From assembly GCA_001600175.1 (NCBI GenBank), contig BCJC01000003.1, positions 992,001 through 1,056,000 on the forward strand: a stretch of 64,000 nt of DNA. The letters run 5' to 3'. The position numbers and the translations under genes were made by a program. This DNA comes from Erythrobasidium yunnanense (Eukaryota; Basidiomycota; Cystobasidiomycetes; Erythrobasidiales; Erythrobasidiaceae). Shown here piece after piece: positions 10,832 through 23,894 of the stretch; positions within the stretch are counted from its first letter, which is position 1; every line of letters starts with the position of its first letter. A model generated the notes under the pieces. The model made no database searches. It was not told where the DNA came from and worked only from the letters and a program-made list of their open reading frames with translations.

Positions 10832-12306
10832 ATGGTCCTCCTCAGCGACACGACGCTTTCCTTCGAGTTTGGACATCCCTTATGCTTTCTCTACCCATCT
10901 GATCCGGACGCTGGCCCAACAAGAGTGCTTTGCCTAAATGAACGATCCAGCTTGAACTTCCGCTGATTCGAAGACTTCCAGGACACTGTCGTTTCTGGCT
11001 ACCTCGTCTTGCACTTATCGCGCCCGAAGAAAGTCAAGCGCATCCTGATAGACCTGGTGAGAGAAGAGCAAGAAGCAACCCCATTTTCTTCATGACTAAG
11101 CGATGCGATAGTACGGAAAACAATACATACAACTGCATGGTGTCTATCAAGACTACGAGACCTTCAGGAAATCCTTGACTATTAATCCTTTCGAGCAGTA
11201 TGGCGAGCTACCCGCAGGAGACCATCGCTTCGCCTTTTCTTTCGTGGTTTCTGCTAATACCGCGTGCGTATTTTTCATGCACTAGTCATATATCCATCTA
11301 ATAGATTATCCGCAGACCATTCGACTTCTGCGCCTGGGGACGGACGCAGCACTACATGAAAGCTACAGCTGTTGGCTGCGGATCATGGAACTCAGATGTG
11401 GTAGCACGGCAAGAAGTAGATCTGGTAGCCAACACCGCTCCTTCGGGCCAGCTAGCGCCGGGCTTCGACAAGATCACAGAATCCTTTCACGAGACTTTCG
11501 GCCCATATCGACTACATTTGTATTCGAAATACATGCTGCGCGGTGGCTATCTTCGATTAGCACTGTCCATGCCATCAGTCTCTAGGCCGGTCCGAATCGA
11601 GAATATCCAAGTTACTCTGAAGCAGGACACGCTCATCAGGTGCACGCCTCGTCCAGAAATATCCGAACAAAAGGTTGCCAACATAGTCTTGTGGAGCTTG
11701 AATCACGAAGGTATTGCGCCGCTCACTTTGGCCGCTGGGAAGGATTTCAATATTATTCGCCAGCTTCGCCTTATCGGAGCTACCGCGCAACGCAACACTA
11801 CCGAAGAACGAGTCGTGCGTCCGTCAACAAGCCCTTTCAGCGAAACCGGCATTCGTATAGAGCACTCTATCATTACCACAATCCGCTTCACGACTTTAGG
11901 CGAACCCGAAGAAGAAATGCGCGAAATAAAGCTGTCTTCCGCTACGACAATCGCATCTTGTGCGTGCTCGATCGAGAATTTACAGTAAGCCTCAGTTAGA
12001 GAATGATCAGCTTGGCGAGATTCAGCTAACACTAGAGATTCTTGCAGACTACCAGGCTACTCCGAGACCTTTGCACCGGCTGGCTCTTCTTCGCGAGCGA
12101 GCAACAAGACCATACACGAATGGAGGAAAGACTGTCTATGTCATCGACCAGCGGATAACGAGTTGGAAGAGCTGTACGGCGCGCAGAAAAGTATGATGTT
12201 TGATGATCAGTTCGGGGCGGAGAGGGACCGCCGTCCTTTCTGGATGGATAAAGTAGATGATGAGGCAGCTGGAGATGCAGTCATTGGCGATTTGATGCGG
12301 AGATAG
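10832..12306 (+). CDS. alpha-arrestin-like protein, copy 5
   Basis: Exon 1 is MVLLSDTTLSFEFGHPLCFLYPSDP, ending GPTR. Intron 1 is 57 nt and contains an in-frame TGA, so splicing is required for a full-length product. Later exons read DTVVSGYLVLHLSRPKKVKRI, YGKQYIQLHGVYQDYETFR and YGELPAGDHRFAFSFVVSANTA. Exon 4 runs PFDFCAWGRTQHYMKATAVGCG to SCACSIENLQ, then LPGYSETFAPAGSS. The tail is HEWRKDCLCHRPADNELEELYG and ERDRRPFWMDKVDDEAAGD, ending LMRR. The reading is intact. Near identity to copy 3 along both coding and flanking DNA indicates a recent tandem duplication or gene conversion. Function is inferred from the arrestin fold only. Confidence 0.8.
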
Positions 12307-12799
12307 CATAGCATATAAGTATCTAGATGTCGCGTACAGACTGTTGTTGAGATACCAAGTAAAGCTTCGCTGGCTTTACTAATTTCCTCAAACTGCCTTT
12401 CAAGCCTGTCGTGTTATCTTTGCTATACCTACTCCGCGTCGATATGTTGAAGAAGCAGAAAGTTTTGGCCAAGGTCGCCTTGCCTTCTACGCACTGAAAG
12501 CCTGGAGCCATGAAGGAAAGCCAAGGCATAAGAACGAGCTGATATGCAATGTCAATAAGATTCAAGAGAACCAAGACACAATGCCTCGTTTACGCGTTCT
12601 TCGAGGCATGCGATCCGGGCATGCCTCTGTTTACATGACAAGGTGAACTGCGGCTCAGGGAAAAACACAAGAAACAACCGGCAATGCGTGTGCAGTGTCT
12701 GCATCATTGCTTCTAACACCTAACACAAGTGTCTGTCTCTCTGTCCGTACCACCCACGCTCATTTCAAGCAACCCACCTGATCCGACGATCAACGAACC
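12307..12799. other. intergenic, chitinase promoter region
   Basis: No gene is seen here. The last 80 nt before the chitinase ATG are C/T rich, as is common for fungal leader regions. Confidence 0.5.
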
Positions 12800-14516
12800 A
12801 TGCTGGCTTTCGCCTTCACGCTCTTTTCTGTCTTTCTCTTCATTTCCCCTTCTTCTGCTGGTGTTTTTCGCAAGAATCAAGCTCAATACGCTCGAAATGC
12901 GCGCCATCATAGCCTAGCTACTCGCAACACTCCGCGAGTTCTAGGTGCCTACTTCAACGACTGGTCCGACACCGACCTGTCTACCATCCCTTATTCCAAC
13001 TTCACGGAACTCGACTACTTCGTGGCCGTTACGACGCCATCCGTCAACGAAGTGGTCTTCACCGGCCGATGGAACGAAGAACCATACATTCGCGAGTTTG
13101 TCGATAGAGCGCACGCTGCAGGCTCCACGGCAATCGTGACTGTCGGTGGATGGACTGGATCCGTCTACTTCAGCAAACTCGTCGAAACACCTGCAAATCG
13201 GACTGCTTTCGCCAAAACGCTCGCTCAGCTGGTCTGGGACTACAACTTCGACGGCATCGATTTTGACTGGGAATACCCCAATAATTTCGGGGCAGGAAAT
13301 TACTATGCCGCCGAGGACACAGACAATTTCCTCAGCTTGCTGCAGGTGCGTCGAGCGCTGTTCGATGTTTGGCGCGAGACTAAGGCCGTTGGCAGGAGCT
13401 ACGTGGCCTACTTGGGAATGGTAAACGCATCGTAGCAGACGTGGCTACTGTGAGTGCAGGTACAGCTATTCAGCAAACTCGCATTCTGATTCTGGCTTGC
13501 AGTCTGGATTTATCGGAGGCAGCGGCGTGCAGATCGGCGATGCTAGCGCATTTGCTCAAGTCCTAGACTACGTACTTGTTATGGGTGCGTCTCTGTCCGT
13601 ACCGACATAGTCTAGAATCAAGCTGATGTTGCCCTCCAGCCTACGACAATAGCGGTTCGTGGACTGCCGAAACAGGACCAAATGCGCCGCTATATAGCAC
13701 AGCTGCTCCTCCTGATCAATGGAGCTCCGTCGAGAAAGCTGTATGTCTTGTACTGCTCACCGCGTCGTAACAATAGCTGAGCCGCCATCCATAGTTTCAA
13801 TACTGGACTTCTGCCGGCTTCCCTGCACAGAAGATCATCCTTGTACGTCGTCACCAGTGCTTCAGTAGAGTATAGGGACTGAAGCTGAATTTGTGTCAGG
13901 GCGTCCCATCCTACGCAAAGAGCTTCTACCTCACCTCTCGTACCCTCCAAAAGACGATCTACAACGGAGTGACCTCTTTCGCATATCAGACATACGCAAC
14001 GACAGACGGCGATGGTGGGCTATTCTTTAGGACATCTCGAGTGTATCCAGGCTAATCTCGCTCTGCTGTCTCCAGCTACCATGCCATATGCACAATTAGT
14101 TCAGCAAGGCGTGCGTACACAACACATCTATGCTGTCCCAACCAATGCTTTTCCCTGCAGTTCGTCAACGCTACTGGCTCGGTTGTGAAAGGCAATGGCT
14201 TCCAGCGCTACTGGGACAGTCCGAGCATGACGCCCTTCCTGTTCAACCCGTCAACGAAGCAGTACATCACTTACGATGACCCTCACTCAGTAAGACTGAA
14301 TACACGGGCAGCCCGTCGGCAGCTAGCTGACACTCTTGCGCAGATCGCTGCGAAAGCACAATACGTTGTCAGCAAGGGTATGGGAGGAGTAAGTGTGCAG
14401 CACCTCGCTAAAGTTTGACAATCTGACGCGGTAACGCTCTACAGATCAAGTTCTATGACTATCAAGGATTGACCGGGGAGCTGTACGAGGCCGTCAAATC
14501 CGTTTTCAAGTCGTAA
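12800..14516 (+). CDS. GH18 family chitinase
   Basis: The gene starts with a signal peptide (MLAFAFTLFSVFLFISPSSAG). The GH18 barrel follows: RVLGAYFNDWS at strand 1, IVTVGGWTGS at strand 3, and the catalytic DGIDFDWEYP (D-x-x-D-x-D-x-E, acid Glu near residue 156). Exon 1 is 12800-13345. A 50-nt intron (13346-13395, GTGCGT...GACTAAG...TTGGCAG) joins LLQ to ELRGLLGNGKRIVADVAT. Later exons give SGFIGGSGVQ, VLDYVLVMAYDNSGSW, VPSYAKSF and MGGIKFYDYQGLTGELYEAV, ending FKS. VLVMAYD corresponds to the conserved M-x-Y-D segment. It should hydrolyse beta-1,4-GlcNAc chains in the wall or outside the cell. No chitin-binding module or GPI signal is evident. The inner exon edges were fixed by hand. Confidence 0.85.
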
Positions 14517-15313
14517 AGTAGTTGCAGGATGTAGACTTAGGCAGTGCCGTGTTGGTGTAACGGATAAACGGGCTTGCAATGACGACTCATCTGCTTTGAT
14601 TTTCCAGATAAATGCTTCTAATGCTCTGCCCAAACGCTTTTACATACTGTAGACCAAACATCAGTGCCCATCTTGGCCACGGAAAGGCACGACATCGTTG
14701 CAGGGGGCCGGCCGCCGGCTTAGAATGTGCGCAATACCTCAAACCCACGCTAAGGTGAAGGATCTGCTGAGTCGTGACTGTGCAGGATAGGCCAAGGTGC
14801 TCTGGACACAATACTGAGTTGACAAGTAACATCACAGCAAATGAGCTTTGCTCCAATGCCTAGCCTTGAGGCGATTCACGGCCTCTAGGCAACTCCAGCG
14901 CCAGAGTCAGATAGTCAAGGTGACTATCAGTACAGCATTTGTCTCACTCCTGTGTCGATATCGGGTGTCTGATCATCCAGTCCGTACGCGTAAAGGGCGT
15001 AGCTTGGGTTTTCCAATGCGGAAAGAGAGTCTGTCATATTAGCAATCGCAATGTGTTGCTTTGCAGTATAGATGTTGTAGCATGCACGCTTCTTTCGAAA
15101 GAATGCCTGATCTCTCTGGAGATTCGTCAACGCCGTTCGACAGTACCCTAGCATTCGGTAGGCATCTAAGCAGCATACGGCCGCTGGAGATGCATTGCCA
15201 AAGATTGCTGAATAAGATTTTGCTGAATCGGAGTGCCATGAATCAGACACTGCCTGGCCTAGTAGACATCTGCTCTTTGATCTTTCGACGTTTCGCGATA
15301 GTGCCAGGTCGAG
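14517..15313. other. intergenic, no gene seen
   Basis: About 800 nt without a convincing coding frame. A stretch near 14545-14600 vaguely resembles a tRNA 5' half but lacks a matching acceptor and T arm. Confidence 0.5.
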
Positions 15314-18300
15314 ATGCGCTCGCTAACAATTCTGTCCAGTAACGCCCAGATCGTGAAAGGCAAGAAGCCCGAAGCTCGATATACAGGCCTGGCTATCCGT
15401 CCAGAGCAGACTTTCGACACGACAAACGACGAAACGCTGTATCTTGCAGCTGAAAAGCAGCTCGCAGATGGAGGAGTCGAGATTCAGATCTTCCTAGCCA
15501 ACAGTGCCAGCGGGCGCTACACCTCTGTCAGTCTCGAGTTGGAAAGACGAAGAAAGAGCTTCAAAAATCCTGATTATGCCGGTCGTTCTGATTGCAGCCT
15601 CTAGCAAGCTTCCAAGCTCCACCTGAACCACCTTTCGCGCTCCCTGATGGGAAGCATGTCGTGTCCTCCCGCTACCTGGCTGAAGCCAATGCGCTGGTCG
15701 TTATACTGGCTGGAGGTGACATAGTCGTGATATCTCTGGAGGAAGAGCTTTCGCCGGATCAGGAGAAGGTAAGGCTTCATGTCTATACGCTCTGTATTGC
15801 TGCGCTCACGTTGATCGCAGGTCGAAGTGGTAGGCTCTGTAGAATCTGGCATCAAAGCGGCAGACTGGTCGCCAGATGAAGAGCTACTGGTCCTTATTAC
15901 AGGTAGGTTATTCGCCACGATATAATCTCTGTAGCTGACTCTATTTGCAGGCGAAGACAACCTTGTCGAAATGACTAAGAGCTTCGACGTTCTTACCGAA
16001 CTTCCACTCAAAACAGCTGAGTTTGGCGAAGGTACGGACTTCCTCCTGATCAAAGCAGTTCATACAACGCTCATACATCCGACCATGAACAGAAAAGCCA
16101 GTTGACGTTGGCTGGGGCGCCCAAAGTACCCAATTTCACGGATCTATCGGCAAAACCGGCAGAGATGCTGTTGCCGGTCTGCCTGCTGCTACACGCCTCA
16201 CTGCTCCTGTAGCGTCAAGCTCCTCCGCAGCTCCCCCAGAGGCTGAAGACACGACGTTCCGGATATCCTGGCGCGGCGATGGAGCTTTCTTCGCCGTGTC
16301 TACTCTTTTCGATACATCTACCTCTACTGTAGCAGAGCGACGCATACGTTTCTACTCGCGGACAGCCGTCTTACAATCTACATCAGAGCCAACGCCTTTC
16401 TTGGAAGGCAGCCTGGCCTGGCAACCTTCCGGAAGCATCATAGCTTCAACCGCCAACAATAGCTCTGAAGTGGTCTTCTTCGAGCGCAACGGTTTGAGAA
16501 GATATGAGTTCGCTCTCAAGGAGGAGAGGCCGGAATACGATAGTCGTGTCAGGCAGCTAGCCTGGAATACAGACTCCACCATTCTTGCAGTATGGATTGA
16601 GCGGAGAGCCTTAGCCAACGGGAATGGTCGTACAAGTCATGTCGTCCAGCTTTGGCGCAGAAACAACTAGTGCGTTTTATGCTTGTATAAAATTGGGCTT
16701 ACTGACGCCTCTCTCCAGTCATTGGTACCTCAAGCAGTCGATACGGCCGCAGCTCTCCGAACATAGTATTCTGGAGCGCATATATTGGAATGCAGAACAT
16801 CCACTTGCTCTGTATCTCGTCTCTTCGGATGGCTGTCAGAGACAGTCTTTGGCTTGGCAGACATTCGCTTCGAGAAGATCACTCCCTAACGACTCTGGCG
16901 CAGTCGCTGTTGTCGATGGCTGTCGACTGCTTCTCACACCTTTCAGATATCAGAATATACCGCCGCCCATGTCCTCCTTAGTTTTGGCAGACTCGCAAGA
17001 TCAGACACCAGTCCATATCGCCTTTTCCAACGAGGACGATGCGATAGCTGCCCTCATGCCAGACGGTGCTATCAACATATGGAGCTGGACCTTCAGCAAG
17101 GGAAACCGATCGGAAGTTGTACATAAAGGTCGACTCAGCCTATCGGGATCATCGACGCATAGCCGACAGATAGCAATATCATCAACATCAAATACCCACC
17201 CATCGGAGTTCACAGTCTGGCTTCTTGCGGACCACCGTTCGCAGGGTCTGCAGCGGTTGCGACTGACAAGCCATAAAGCGGAGCTGCAGCGCCTCGAGTC
17301 GGAAAACGTGTCCATCCTAGATGAGGACCTCCGGAGCATTCAGACGCTCGGTTCGACCGCCTTTGTACAGTCGAAGCAGGGCAGTCTCTTTTTAGTAGAT
17401 GCAACAAAGATCAACGCTACCGCCACTTTCAAAGAGTTCTGCTCTGAATGGGCGCCTCTCTCTAATACAAGCTTTATCGGCTTGTCGGAAGCTGGACGGC
17501 TCTACGTAAACAGCAGACTCTTGGCTTCAAGCGTTTCTTCGTTTGCTCTCGGCGGCGAATTCTTAGTATACACTACGCTACAACATGAAGCCCGCTTCAT
17601 CCTGCTAGAGCATCTGGATCCGAAGAGCGAAGATTCTCTACAGGAGTCAGACATGTTTGCGCAACCTATCCGGCAAGAGCGTGGGAACGAGCCGCAGAAG
17701 CCAGAGAAAGATACTCCGTACAGTAGGCGGGTGGAGCGTGGAGCGCGGATCGTCACTGTAGTCCCATCATCAATGAGCGTGGTACTGCAAATGCCGCGGG
17801 GAAATCTCGAGACCATCTCTCCTCGGCCGCTAGTCTTGCAAGTAGTCAGACGGCACCTAGATGCCAAGGCCTACAGAGAAGCTTTCCTCATATGCCGACG
17901 CCATCGGATCGACCTGAACTTCCTCTGCGACCACAACCCGCAAGCCTTCGACGCGGAGTTGGACCTGTTCGTAGACGAAATAGGCGATATCGACCATCTC
18001 AACCTGTTTGTATCTGGTCTAAAGTAAGCTGACTCTTCCTACTCGCCCCACTTAGTTTAACGCGGTATCTGCAGAAATGTTGATGTGACACGCACTATCT
18101 ACCGATCTTTGACCAGACAGACGGATGATGCACCCGAATATCCGTAAGTCGGCCTAGTCGAAACGTACGCGTGGCTCACAAGCATCCCTTCTATTTTAGC
18201 GACATCGACAACAAGACCAGCAATATATGCACGAAGCTTCGGGAAGTGCTGGAAGCGAAAGATCTCAAAACCTTCGCCAACACAATTCTCACCACGTACA

Positions 18301-20103
18301 TATGTCAACAGCCAGCGGATTTGGAGTCTGCCCTCCGGCTTATCACCCGCTTAAAAGGCAAGGATGCCATGACAGATATTCAGCGTGATAGCACACTGAC
18401 GAGTCTAGTGTAGCGCTGAAGAGAGAAGCAGCGGAAGATGCTGTCAAATACATAATCTTCCTTGCGGACTCGAATCAGTTATATGATATCGCTCTGGGAA
18501 TGTACGACTTCGAATTGGTTCTTGCGGTTGCGCAGAATAGCCAGCGGGTGAGTAGGCCGATTGCAGGTCATCGGATCCTCATTAAAGTCTTGTTATTCTT
18601 GTTTAGGATCCGAAAGAATACATACCCTTTCTGCGGGAGCTACGCGGGTACGACAAGTACTACCAGCGCTTCAAGATCGACGATCACTTGCGGAAATACA
18701 AGCAAGCATTGCACAATCTGTCACAAGCCGGGGATGAATATGATCAAGCAGTGATTGACTATATGCATCTGCATGAGCTATACGACACTGCAGTCGAGGC
18801 ATATTCGAACAGGCCCTCTGACTTGCGAAAGATCCTTGATTTGCGAGGAGATTGGCTTATGAAAGACGATCGCTGCCATGAAGCTGCCTTATGTGAGTCG
18901 CCCTTCAGTCAACGAAATAATGTACTAAACTCCTCAACCGTAGCGTATACATTGGCGAAGCAGCCAAGGAAGGCGATGATAGCACATCAGAGAGCACTCA
19001 CCTGGCAAGAGCTCTTCGAAATTGCCATGACACAACAGCTCAATGCACAAGAGATAGGTCAGCTGGCCCAGAACGTAGCTAGCGCTCTGCGTACAAAAGG
19101 CCGTCATGCAGAAGCAGGGCGAGTTCTAGTCGAGTACGGAAGAGACGTAAAAGAAGCGGTGGTCGTGCTTAGCGAGGGTAACGAATTTTCAGAGGCCATC
19201 AGAATTGTGAGTGGTGCGCGACTCAGGTATGTGATACCGCTGAGCCTGATCTACAGGCATCATTGTACTCCTCCACGGCTCTTTTATCCTCCGTTATCGT
19301 GCCTGCGCTGCTTGAAGCTGTCGAGCGCCTTATAGAAGAGTCAGATGAGATCCGAGAGCAGGTCGGCAAGCAAGTTGCACGTCTAGCGGTACTTCGAGAC
19401 AAACGTATCAACGACTCTGCCAACTTCTACGGAAACCTCCTACCGCAGGACGGGGACGATGCTCTAGACAATGTCGACGTGCAGACCGATGCCGCTTCGA
19501 CAGTAGCCACAACGCAGTTCACCCGTTACACAGCTGCAGCAGTCTCGACACGTGCAGGCACTGTCAAGACGGGGCGGAGCAGAGCATCATCAAAACAAAC
19601 CAAGAAAGCCTTGAAGAAGGCAATCACTGGCGCCAAGGGGTCAATATACGAAGAGTCATACCTTTTGGGCAGTTTGTCTAGGCTAGTCGCCGAAGGAGGC
19701 AGACTTGCTCTGCTTGTCGGTAAGTGCTGCTGAGCTTGATGAGTACGCACGTAAGCTAACATGACTGTCTCAAGCTGCTGCGGCATCGATCACTCGTGTC
19801 CTCGCCAGACTCTCCGTCAACGAGACAGCTCAACCCGACTCTCATGCGCCAATGGATTTGCTCGTCACTGCGAAGCGGCTCGAAACAGCTGCGGCAAAGG
19901 CTGTGGAATATGCGAAGGAATCGATTGACGATGTCTGGAGAGCTCTTGGAGATACCAAACTGCATGATTTAGAAACAGCACTGCTTGCAGATGCCGATCC
20001 ACGTGCTGCTGCCGACCTGGAGCTACTGAAGAGGCCGGAGAAACCAAAGTTTGCAACCCTTGGGCACTGGAAGATAGAACTTGTATCGTTGTTACACCCT
20101 TAG
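15314..20103 (+). CDS. ELP1: Elongator complex subunit 1
   Basis: This is a multi-exon gene of about 1,300 codons. The N-terminus MRSLTILSSNAQIV, followed by IKI3-type WD propeller sequence (SWRGDGAFFAVST, LAWQPSGSIIASTAN, LAWNTDSTILAVW), is typical of Elp1. The second half has the TPR-like solenoid: VKYIIFLADSNQLYDIALGMYDFELVLAVAQNSQ and YIPFLRELRGYDKYYQRFKIDDHL, quoted here as recognised landmarks. Near the C-terminus a basic patch (SKQTKKALKKAI) precedes GSIYEESYLLGSL, as in Elp1 orthologues. The protein ends GHWKIELVSLLHP. Elp1 scaffolds the Elongator complex, which modifies wobble uridines of tRNAs in the cytoplasm. I could not place every intron; clear ones lie near 15770, 15905, 18025 and 18885. 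Confidence 0.88.
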
Positions 20104-20349
20104 CATGTAGCCCTTCTAGCTGCTGTCTGATCTATTGAGAAAATGATAGGCTAGCCCTGTTTCTACAATTACTCACTACGTCTAGTACCGACAGCTAAAT
20201 TATACAATCTATGATACTCCGCCAGACCTTTCATTGCGATGCTTATCTTCGTCACTCTCCTCATGCGAAACTTTGATGCCAGGACGTGTCTAAGTGTCAT
20301 CCTCTGACATGAAATGAAGCGCCATCCGGTTGGTCAAGAGAATACAGTT

Positions 20350-23300
20350 CTACATGTCCGACGACATGCCATACCCAGACATTTGTCCAGCCTGTGGAGG
20401 TTGTATTTGACCGCCTTCCACAGCGCAGAGCCAGATTCTTGTTTTATATAGTCGGAACAAGTCTTTGACCAGATTCCGGAAGTCGATTCTTCGGTCCGCA
20501 ATGTAGAAGAAGGTGAGTCGTCGGCGGTCACTGCATACTTGCATGAGTATATCGCATGTTGGTGAAGATAGTAAGTCAACTCACAACTGGAACTCGGCAT
20601 CGGTGACCTCCATAGGCAGCTGATGCTGTACTACCTTGGCACGGCATACATTCAAAGCTTTGGCTTCGTCCTGCGCTTTCACCGCCAGTAGAGCTACATC
20701 GGCTGGACTGGCGCGACCGTAGATCTTCTTAGGGTGTATCTCCTTCGTCATTCTAGCGATCACGGCAGCCGTCGGCTGCTGGCCTGGAGGTAACGGAACT
20801 GGCGTAACTCCTCCAATAGTTGGGCCGCCGCCTGCATTGGCAGCCAATTGTCCGAGAGCAGACTCTACTTGGTGCATCTGGAATTCTCGAACTTCGTCCA
20901 GCGTGCACGAGGTGAGACACTTGCCTAGGTCTTTGCCGCGATCCGCTTCAACGACGACGAGATCACCTTTCTGGAGAACGAGGTGGTTGGGATCATCGAT
21001 GTAAAACAAGTCGGTCCGTCCAGCTTTAAACTCGATGATATACAGAGGCTGGAATGAATGTGTCAGTAGATACCGGTGAAAATCAAGGTAAATAAGCTTA
21101 CTCCGCCTGAAGGCAAGGCGTGTAGCGGAACTCCTCTGCCTAGATCGTTCAAGCTGGGCTGTGGTGCGATAGGCGCAACGTAGTATGGCTGTGCGTGTGC
21201 ATTCAGATGTGAGATTGTTTGCGTAGGACCGGAGTGATGGTATTGCTGTGCATTCATGCCAGAGAAGCCTGCAAACGGGGGCATCGGTCCAGTCCTAGCA
21301 GGGGCTATCTGTGTCTGATTGAGGGAGAAGTGCGCTGGGTGATTAGCCTGGTGCTGGACTTGACCCAGACCAGGTGCTGTTGATGGGTTACCGTAAGGCA
21401 TCTCCTGATGATTGAAGCCAAATGGCTGCGCGGACGGATTGAAGGTGGACGGTAGATGGGTGTTGGTAGGTTTCGAATTGGCAGCTTGCAGTATGCCTGA
21501 ACTGCTGCCGTAATTTGCCAAGTACTCGGGAGGAGGCAACGTTCCGCTTCTAGCGTAGGGAGAGCCTTCCGAGAATAGTCCCGCTGCCTGTTGAGGCCAC
21601 ATGTTAGGTGAAGCGGCTCGCTGACTTTCGCTTTGACCCATTTGTTGCTGGGTATGCTGTAGTTGAGCAACTTGTTGTGGTTGCAGAGGCGGCGGCTGTA
21701 CATGGTGCGCGGTAGCCAAGAATCTAGCTGCACTGGCAGAGGGAGAATACGGATCACCGGAGGTAGAGCTTGCTCTCTGAGTTCTTGTCCGAGGCGGCGA
21801 CGTTGACATTACGCCTCCTTGGTGCGCTGATACGCCTTGTTGAGATGCCCTGTTACCTCCAATAGCCATACTGGAGCTTGAGTAGGGCGAAGAGCCGGAA
21901 GAATCTTGAGGAAAGGTGTTCGATGAGTGTATAGGCAGAGAGCTAGCCTGGCTTTGCAGTCCGCTGAGAGCTATACGAGGGGGTAACATTTCATTCTGTG
22001 CTGATCTGTCTTTCGCAGCTTGCGCATCCAGATTCAGCTGAAGAGCATTGCTGAGATCCGTAGCTAGGAGATCCTCATCGTCCAGCCTAGACGATCCACC
22101 TTCGCCTAGATGACTGGCGAAAGTCGAGCTAGCGGATCTACCATGACTGAAAGCTTGATTCGGATTGCGTCGCGCGGTACTGCTACTCGACATAGTGAGG
22201 GCATCGCCGGGTAGATGAAAGCCAATTTGTGACCTAGGAGGAGGAGACGAAAGACCAGTAAGGGAGGTGAGGGTGGAAGATGAGGTGAAAGCAGCAACCG
22301 AGTGTCGTCGACTGGTCGCTCCTGATCTTGTAGGCGGGGCATAATCTTCGTCTTCATCGTCTTCGCTAAAAGAGGTTGCCATGTTACTTCCGAAACCCTC
22401 GCGGCCAATTGCAGTAAAGTCTAGGTACTCATCGCCTTCCCGCAGCGATCGTTCACTTCCCCAGTAGCTATCTCGTCGCCGTCTTCCGCTCCCTACAGCA
22501 CCTAGCGAGAAATCGCCCATACCAAACGGTTTCTCAATCGCATAATTGGGTCGTCCCGTCAAGCCTCTCGATTGAGGGAAGAAGTCTCTCGATGCTGTAT
22601 AGCTTGCAGAGTACTGCCCTGCGGCTATGCTTCCGCTCTGCCTTCCGCCTGGCCTCTCGGATTGTCCTAGCATAGAGCCCGTATTCTGGCGACTTGCGGT
22701 AGATGCAGCGCCTGGACCGATACTGGCAAGATTCCTTCCTGTATTCATTGGGTTGGCTGTATTGGGTGCAACGAAGGGCAGCTGATTGACGTCTCGAACG
22801 AACGGACTCATGTTCGACGCAGCAATGCCTGCCGAATGGCCAGCAAGATCGCTTCGCCCTGACGCTATGCTCAAGGAGCGAGATAGACTGCCTGATCCTT
22901 CCGTATTTCCTGGAGAGCTTCCTTTACTGGCTGGCCCAGCAATCGAGGACGCAAGCAGATTTCTTGTCCTAGACCGACCTTCTCGAGCAGTATCCAAGCC
23001 CGTCAAAGAGTCATCCGCGTTGCTTTGTAAAGAGTCCGGCCAGCCAGACGCCGATCCCGTTGCTCTGGACAAGGACTCGCTTCTTGAGGCATTACCGCTC
23101 ATGCTGAGGTGCCGCGAGAGAAGGTTTCGCGGAGCATTCGTTGAAATGGATGATGTTGCTGCAGTAGTAGGAGACGATGCCAGGGCTGCTGGTTTCTCGT
23201 GAAGCCATATGCTGGAATTGGGAAAGGAGGAGGAGAAGGCATTGGCAGTCGCCGTCGAAGGAGTGGTGTTGCCTCGTTCATACAGTCGTTGCTCCCTGGG

Positions 23301-23894
23301 TGATCCGGAGCCTATAGGATCAGGATAGGCGAGGGACGAAGATCGAATAGCTATCGAGCCCGACGGCGTGCTTCCTGTACTGTTGCTAGCATTGGTCCCT
23401 ATTGCTATGCTCATACTGCCGTCGGGAACTAGACTTCCAGAGCGTCCTTTGTTGCCTGTCCCTTCTCCCTGTTGAGTCGCATTTCCCGAATTGAAGAAGC
23501 TGTGAGAGCTCCTTGGGCTTGAAGATATTGAGAGAGAGTCTGAATCATGACCTAGTAGGTCTGCATTGCTGCCATTGTTGTGGTTGCCTATCCTGATCCT
23601 GGAGGTTCCTAGCCCTGCTGATTCGGACAGACCAGTAATGTTGAGCGCAGTCGCAGATGGAATAGTCGGCAGAGTACCAAATGCAATCCCAGCAGGAGAT
23701 GCTACTCTTCTCGAGCCAAATTGGGGAGATGCTGAAGGAGAGCGTGACCGCGACCGGTTGAACTGCGAGTTGTTTCCCGACGTCGACGGGCCTCCTACGC
23801 CTGCTACATTGATTCTAGCTGAAGTTATCCCTGCTTGCGGTCTTTGAGGGCTGTCGGATCCAGCAGCTGGCTCACTGCCCGACTTGGGAGGCAT
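20350..23894 (-). CDS. PSP1 C-terminal domain protein
   Basis: A long Ser/Gly/Asn-rich N-terminal exon ([14 protein letters not shown]..., about 930 residues) looks disordered. It ends at LPSGG, where an intron starts GTAAGCTTA. The second exon reads [19 protein letters not shown] and [20 protein letters not shown], then [14 protein letters not shown] last intron (GTGAGTT...TATGCAG) joins EFQF to [20 protein letters not shown] and [13 protein letters not shown]. These are the hallmarks of the PSP1 C-terminal domain. The tail is [11 protein letters not shown]. Yeast Psp1 was found as a suppressor of DNA polymerase alpha mutants and is linked to mRNA metabolism; its biochemical activity is not settled. 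The C-terminal domain assignment is firm and the function is open. Confidence 0.85.

Larger units (their letters stand above)
9651..12330 (+). repeat. tandem segmental duplication, unit 2
   Basis: This is the second unit of the duplication described for 6985-9650. It contains the copy 4 relic, the repeated spacer and intact copy 5. The 3' flanks of copies 3 and 5 share a run near 9630-9650 and 12320-12342 (tctagatgtc...gcgtacagactg). Confidence 0.72.

Noticed and set aside
13346-13435. Open reading continuing from the chitinase exon as VRRALFDVWRETK
   Set aside because: It looks like protein, but 13346-13395 has a perfect GTGCGT donor, a GACTAAG branch and a TTGGCAG acceptor. Removing it gives ELRGLLGNGKRIVADVAT, the expected GH18 sequence, whereas the read-through frame stops at 13435.
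14540-14610. tRNA-like stretch (ggtgtaacggataaacg)
   Set aside because: No pairing acceptor stem, no T-arm consensus and no sensible anticodon loop were found.
22786-23202. Plus-strand open frame of 138 codons
   Set aside because: It is antisense to the Ser-rich exon of the PSP1-domain gene, and codon bias of that exon keeps the other strand open.
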